The notes under the pieces: generated by a model
Seen by the model: only the letters and a program-made list of their open reading frames with translations
Databases searched by the model: none
What the model was told of the DNA's origin: nothing
Translations under genes and position numbers: made by a program
Shown: piece after piece, positions 2,973-5,926 of the stretch
Position numbering within the stretch: position 1 is the first letter of the stretch
Layout: each line of letters starts with the position of its first letter
Assembly: GCA_022360135.1 (NCBI GenBank)
Contig: JAKSDM010001154.1
Coordinates: forward strand, 1 to 5,926
Reading direction: 5' to 3'
DNA: 5,926 bases
From: Pseudanabaenales cyanobacterium
GTDB taxonomy: Bacteria; Cyanobacteriota; Cyanobacteriia; Phormidesmidales; Phormidesmidaceae

Positions 2973-5926
2973 TTAATCAGTGTGAAAAGGAATAATCACT
3001 GTGAAAGTTGTGCCGACGCCAACTTCACTGCTGACTTTAATATGGCCGCCGTGGAGTTCTGCGCATTTTTGAGTAATGGAGAGTCCTAGTCCGGTGCCCT
3101 GAATGTTCCCCACGTTCTGAGCTCGATGGAAAGACTCAAATAATTTCGGCAGATCCTCGGGTGGAATCCCGATGCCTTTGTCTTTGACTTGGAAAACTGC
3201 AAGATTGGATTCAATCCGTAGGTCAAGTGAAACAAGGCTGTGCTCGGGTGAATATTTGACACTATTGGAAAGTAAATTGGTCAAAATTTGTCGCAATAGC
3301 TTTTTATCCACACAAACTTCGATGGGATGCGTTTGCTTGATGGGGTGATTCACTGTGTGAATAGTCAGGTTCAATTGGTGATTCGGGGCGCTGATTTGTA
3401 GATCATCCACCAAGCCTCGGCAAAAAACGGCCAGGTCAAGGGGACCTGGCTCGAAAGCGAGTTTACCCGCTTCGGCTTTGTTGATCAGCAGAATATCATC
3501 CAGGAGTTGGGTGGTGTGTTTGACGTAAGTTTGAATGGTTTGCAAGTGTTTTTGCTTTTTAGCCTCATCCAATTTATGGCTGAAGTCTTTCAGGATGCCA
3601 GCCGAGGAAGCGATGACGGCGAGAGGCGTCCGGAACTCATGGGAGGTCATGGAAACAAAACGAGATTTGAGATCGTTGAGTTCCTTTTCTTTCGCTAATG
3701 CATTGCGGATATTCTCCTCGGCTTGTCGGCGTTTAGTTTCGCTGCGCTTGCGTTCACTGATATCCTGTGCAGTGCCGATATACTGTTGCACTTGACCCTC
3801 TGGATCCCTCTTAAAGATGGTGTCTCGACTATTGAACCAATGCCACTGACCATCAACATGCCTGATGCGATATTCGACCTCCATTACTTCACCATCGACG
3901 GCATGTGAGATCGCTGCAAAATGCTGATTTACTCGCTCCAGATCTTCGGGATGAACTAAGTGCTGCAGGAAGTTAGACCCCATGGCTTGAATATCTTCCG
4001 GGGAATAGCCAAGTTGATGGGTAATCTCACGGTTAGTATAGAGGTTGCGGTATTCAACCAGATCATAGATATAGAGAATATTGGGGCTGCTATCGGCAAC
4101 GCTTTGCATAAATTGTTGGCTTTCCCGTAGGGAATGCTCTGCTTGCTTGCGATCGCTGATATCTCGAATAATGCTTTGGACAACGCGCTTGCCCGAATAC
4201 TTAATCACGCTTGAGGTGATATCTACGGGGATGATCGCGCCATCGTTCCGCAGCACTAATGTATCTTGCACTCGCCCTGAACCCTTTAGCAGGATATGAT
4301 CAAACGCCGTTAGCAGTCTCTCCTGTTCTTGCGGTGGATGAATTTGAGCCACTGTCATTTGACAGATCTCAGCTTGCGTCAGACCCAATAGCATTTCTGC
4401 GTTGCGATTGGCTTCGATCAGATTTCCTTGGGTATCTGCTTGGAGGATGGCGTCACTGGCGTCATTCAGCAATGCTCGATGCTTAGCTTCCGATTCCTGC
4501 AGCGCTTGCTGCGCCTGCTTTTGTGCTGTGACATCTCGAAAAATTGACCGGGTTGCGACAGGCCGCCCTTCGCTATAACGGCAATTAACCCCCCCGGCTA
4601 GGAGGACAGCATCACCATTCTTGGTTAGGTAAGTGACCTCAATTCTCTCAATTCGCTTAAGGGTTCCCGCGCCCAACTGGTCCAAGATTTGCAGATAGTT
4701 CTGGCGACAATCTGGGTGGAGAATATCAGAGATTGAAAGCTGTTTAATCTCATCTTCACTATATCCCAAGGTCTCTCGCCAGGCCCGATTAACATAGATA
4801 AAGCGGTTGTCTATCAAGGAAATGCTTTGCATCAAATCATTGGCATTATCGAAGAGGTCTTGCAATTGGGCTTGACTTTCTCGTAAGACCTCTGAAACTT
4901 GCTTACGTTCAACAATCTCCCGCAGAAGCTGTCGATTAGCCTGACTTAAGATTTTAGTCCGCTCTTCGACAATCACTTCCAGCTCTTGGTTGAGCTCTTG
5001 TAGAGCCTCTTCTGCTTGTTTACGATCAGTGATGTCAATTCCAGTGCCGATAATGTATTCAACCTCTCCCTGAGGATCAGCGATCACACTATCAGACCAG
5101 GCAATCAAACGGCGATGGCCATCCCGCGTGACCCAGTAATTCTCAGATTGAATGGGAATCTGTTTGACCCGTAGTTCGGCAAAGATTGCTTTCACTAACT
5201 CAATGTTTTCGGGAATCAGAAATAAGTCCCAAATATACTGACCGACCACTTCATCGGAACGGTAACCTGAAATTCTCTCACAGGCTTGATTGAAGCGGAC
5301 GATTCGCCCCTGGCGATCCATCACAACCACTAAGGCGTCCGCCACACTCAAGATGGCGGAGACAAAGTTCCGCTCTTGCCTCAAGGCAATTTTCTGTTGT
5401 TGCAGTTCTTGAGTCCGTTCCTCAACTTGCCTCTCTAATTCAGCATTACGGCTTTGAAGCAGTTCCATCTGCTCTGCTTCTAACTGTCCAACCCTTTGTT
5501 TGAGACGTTGGACAGTGCTGAACATCTTGACCGGATCGAGAATTTGCAACAAACTAGTTGGGCTGACAATTCCGATCAACTCATCCTGGTCGCTCATGAC
5601 AATCAGTTGTCGGATTGCTCGCCGTTGTATTGCCTGGTGGGCTTCCCACAAAGGTTGTTGAGGACTCAGGGTGGCCAACAGGGTATTCATCACAGCCCCA
5701 GCCCGGAGCTGGCGGATATCTAGCTTTAATGCCTGCAACTGGACAATGTCTCGCGCCGTCAATAGACCTAGAGGCCGCCGTTGGTTATGGGTGTCTGGAT
5801 CGATAATCACAGTGCAACTGACTTGATGGATGTTCATCAGTTGAGCCACTTCCCAGATAGAGGCTGTGGTTAGGGTATGGACTACCTCATGGGTCATCAC
5901 TTCAGAGACAAACCGCGTCCTCAACA
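2973..5926 (-). CDS. CBS-PAS sensor histidine kinase, cytosolic (N-terminus beyond window)
   Basis: The open frame runs from the right edge to TAA at 2973-2975. A TTG at 5922-5924 is the first possible start inside the window, but the frame is open there and the real start is probably outside. Numbering from it gives 983 residues. Two CBS motifs (about 5-62 and 72-130) form a Bateman pair, a module that often binds adenine nucleotides. A coiled coil (135-185) follows, then four PAS domains (about 187-300, 350-470, 480-595, 605-725), each ending in a PAC-type linker such as ITDRKQAE or ISDRKQAE. HisKA has phospho-acceptor H762 in SHEFRTPL. The ATPase domain has the N-box (N883, N887), G1 box DKGIGIP (D915), F-box (LFESF) and G2 box GTGLGLSI (G943-G947), so it should be active. 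There is no membrane helix and no receiver. It should sense internal signals and phosphorylate a separate regulator, probably the one encoded 248 bp downstream. None of the PAS domains shows an obvious chromophore or haem site, so the ligands are unknown. Confidence 0.95.
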   Translation of the reverse strand, partial: LRTRFVSEVMTHEVVHTLTTASIWEVAQLMNIHQVSCTVIIDPDTHNQRRPLGLLTARDIVQLQALKLDIRQLRAGAVMNTLLATLSPQQPLWEAHQAIQRRAIRQLIVMSDQDELIGIVSPTSLLQILDPVKMFSTVQRLKQRVGQLEAEQMELLQSRNAELERQVEERTQELQQQKIALRQERNFVSAILSVADALVVVMDRQGRIVRFNQACERISGYRSDEVVGQYIWDLFLIPENIELVKAIFAELRVKQIPIQSENYWVTRDGHRRLIAWSDSVIADPQGEVEYIIGTGIDITDRKQAEEALQELNQELEVIVEERTKILSQANRQLLREIVERKQVSEVLRESQAQLQDLFDNANDLMQSISLIDNRFIYVNRAWRETLGYSEDEIKQLSISDILHPDCRQNYLQILDQLGAGTLKRIERIEVTYLTKNGDAVLLAGGVNCRYSEGRPVATRSIFRDVTAQKQAQQALQESEAKHRALLNDASDAILQADTQGNLIEANRNAEMLLGLTQAEICQMTVAQIHPPQEQERLLTAFDHILLKGSGRVQDTLVLRNDGAIIPVDITSSVIKYSGKRVVQSIIRDISDRKQAEHSLRESQQFMQSVADSSPNILYIYDLVEYRNLYTNREITHQLGYSPEDIQAMGSNFLQHLVHPEDLERVNQHFAAISHAVDGEVMEVEYRIRHVDGQWHWFNSRDTIFKRDPEGQVQQYIGTAQDISERKRSETKRRQAEENIRNALAKEKELNDLKSRFVSMTSHEFRTPLAVIASSAGILKDFSHKLDEAKKQKHLQTIQTYVKHTTQLLDDILLINKAEAGKLAFEPGPLDLAVFCRGLVDDLQISAPNHQLNLTIHTVNHPIKQTHPIEVCVDKKLLRQILTNLLSNSVKYSPEHSLVSLDLRIESNLAVFQVKDKGIGIPPEDLPKLFESFHRAQNVGNIQGTGLGLSITQKCAELHGGHIKVSSEVGVGTTFTVIIPFHTD
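4149..4156. repeat. HIP1 octamer
   Basis: Exact GCGATCGC within the kinase gene, in the linker after the third PAS domain (coding for part of ISDRKQAE). Confidence 0.8.

Noticed and set aside
3750..5330. Repeated DRKQAE-type words in the kinase as a DNA repeat
   Set aside because: They are the ordinary PAS/PAC linker helices repeated at the protein level after each PAS domain, not a nucleotide repeat.
5922..5924. TTG as the true start of the histidine kinase
   Set aside because: The frame is still open at the window edge and the first CBS motif begins within a few residues, so the codon is more likely an internal leucine; upstream sequence would settle it.

Overview
The window looks like chromosomal DNA of a cyanobacterium. 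The evidence is three exact copies of the cyanobacterial HIP1 octamer GCGATCGC in 5.9 kb, moderate GC content, and a long soluble CBS/multi-PAS histidine kinase of the kind common in cyanobacteria. The genus cannot be fixed from what is visible. Every supported gene lies on the minus strand, so transcription runs from right to left.

Right part (2973-5926): a large cytosolic sensor histidine kinase, cut by the window edge at its N-terminus. In order it has a CBS pair, a coiled coil, four PAS domains joined by short helical linkers, and a complete HisKA plus HATPase catalytic core. It has no membrane segment and no receiver domain. Next, after about 250 bp, comes a 238-241 residue response regulator (1999-2724). 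This protein has an intact phospho-acceptor receiver followed by a coiled coil and a DHp/HisKA-like histidine segment with no ATPase domain. The kinase probably phosphorylates this regulator, whose histidine segment could pass the signal on or serve for dimerisation. The gap between them holds an 8-bp perfect hairpin and a cluster of TTAA-type repeats resembling Pho boxes, so the regulator may be transcribed or attenuated separately from the kinase.

Middle part (991-1998): mostly non-coding, with one plausible small gene of 66 codons (1516-1716) and several inverted repeats. The best of these are an imperfect 11-bp stem at 1333-1364 and a widely spaced 9-bp inverted repeat at 1422-1472.

Left part (1-990): the first 330 codons of a transketolase-like thiamine-diphosphate enzyme that runs off the left edge. 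Its cofactor motif and active-site histidines can be placed, but it is divergent from the canonical Calvin-cycle transketolase and looks like a paralogue. Its leader has two mutually exclusive GC-rich pairings 40-75 nt before the start codon. Nothing in the sequence links the enzyme functionally to the two-component genes beyond proximity and shared strand.
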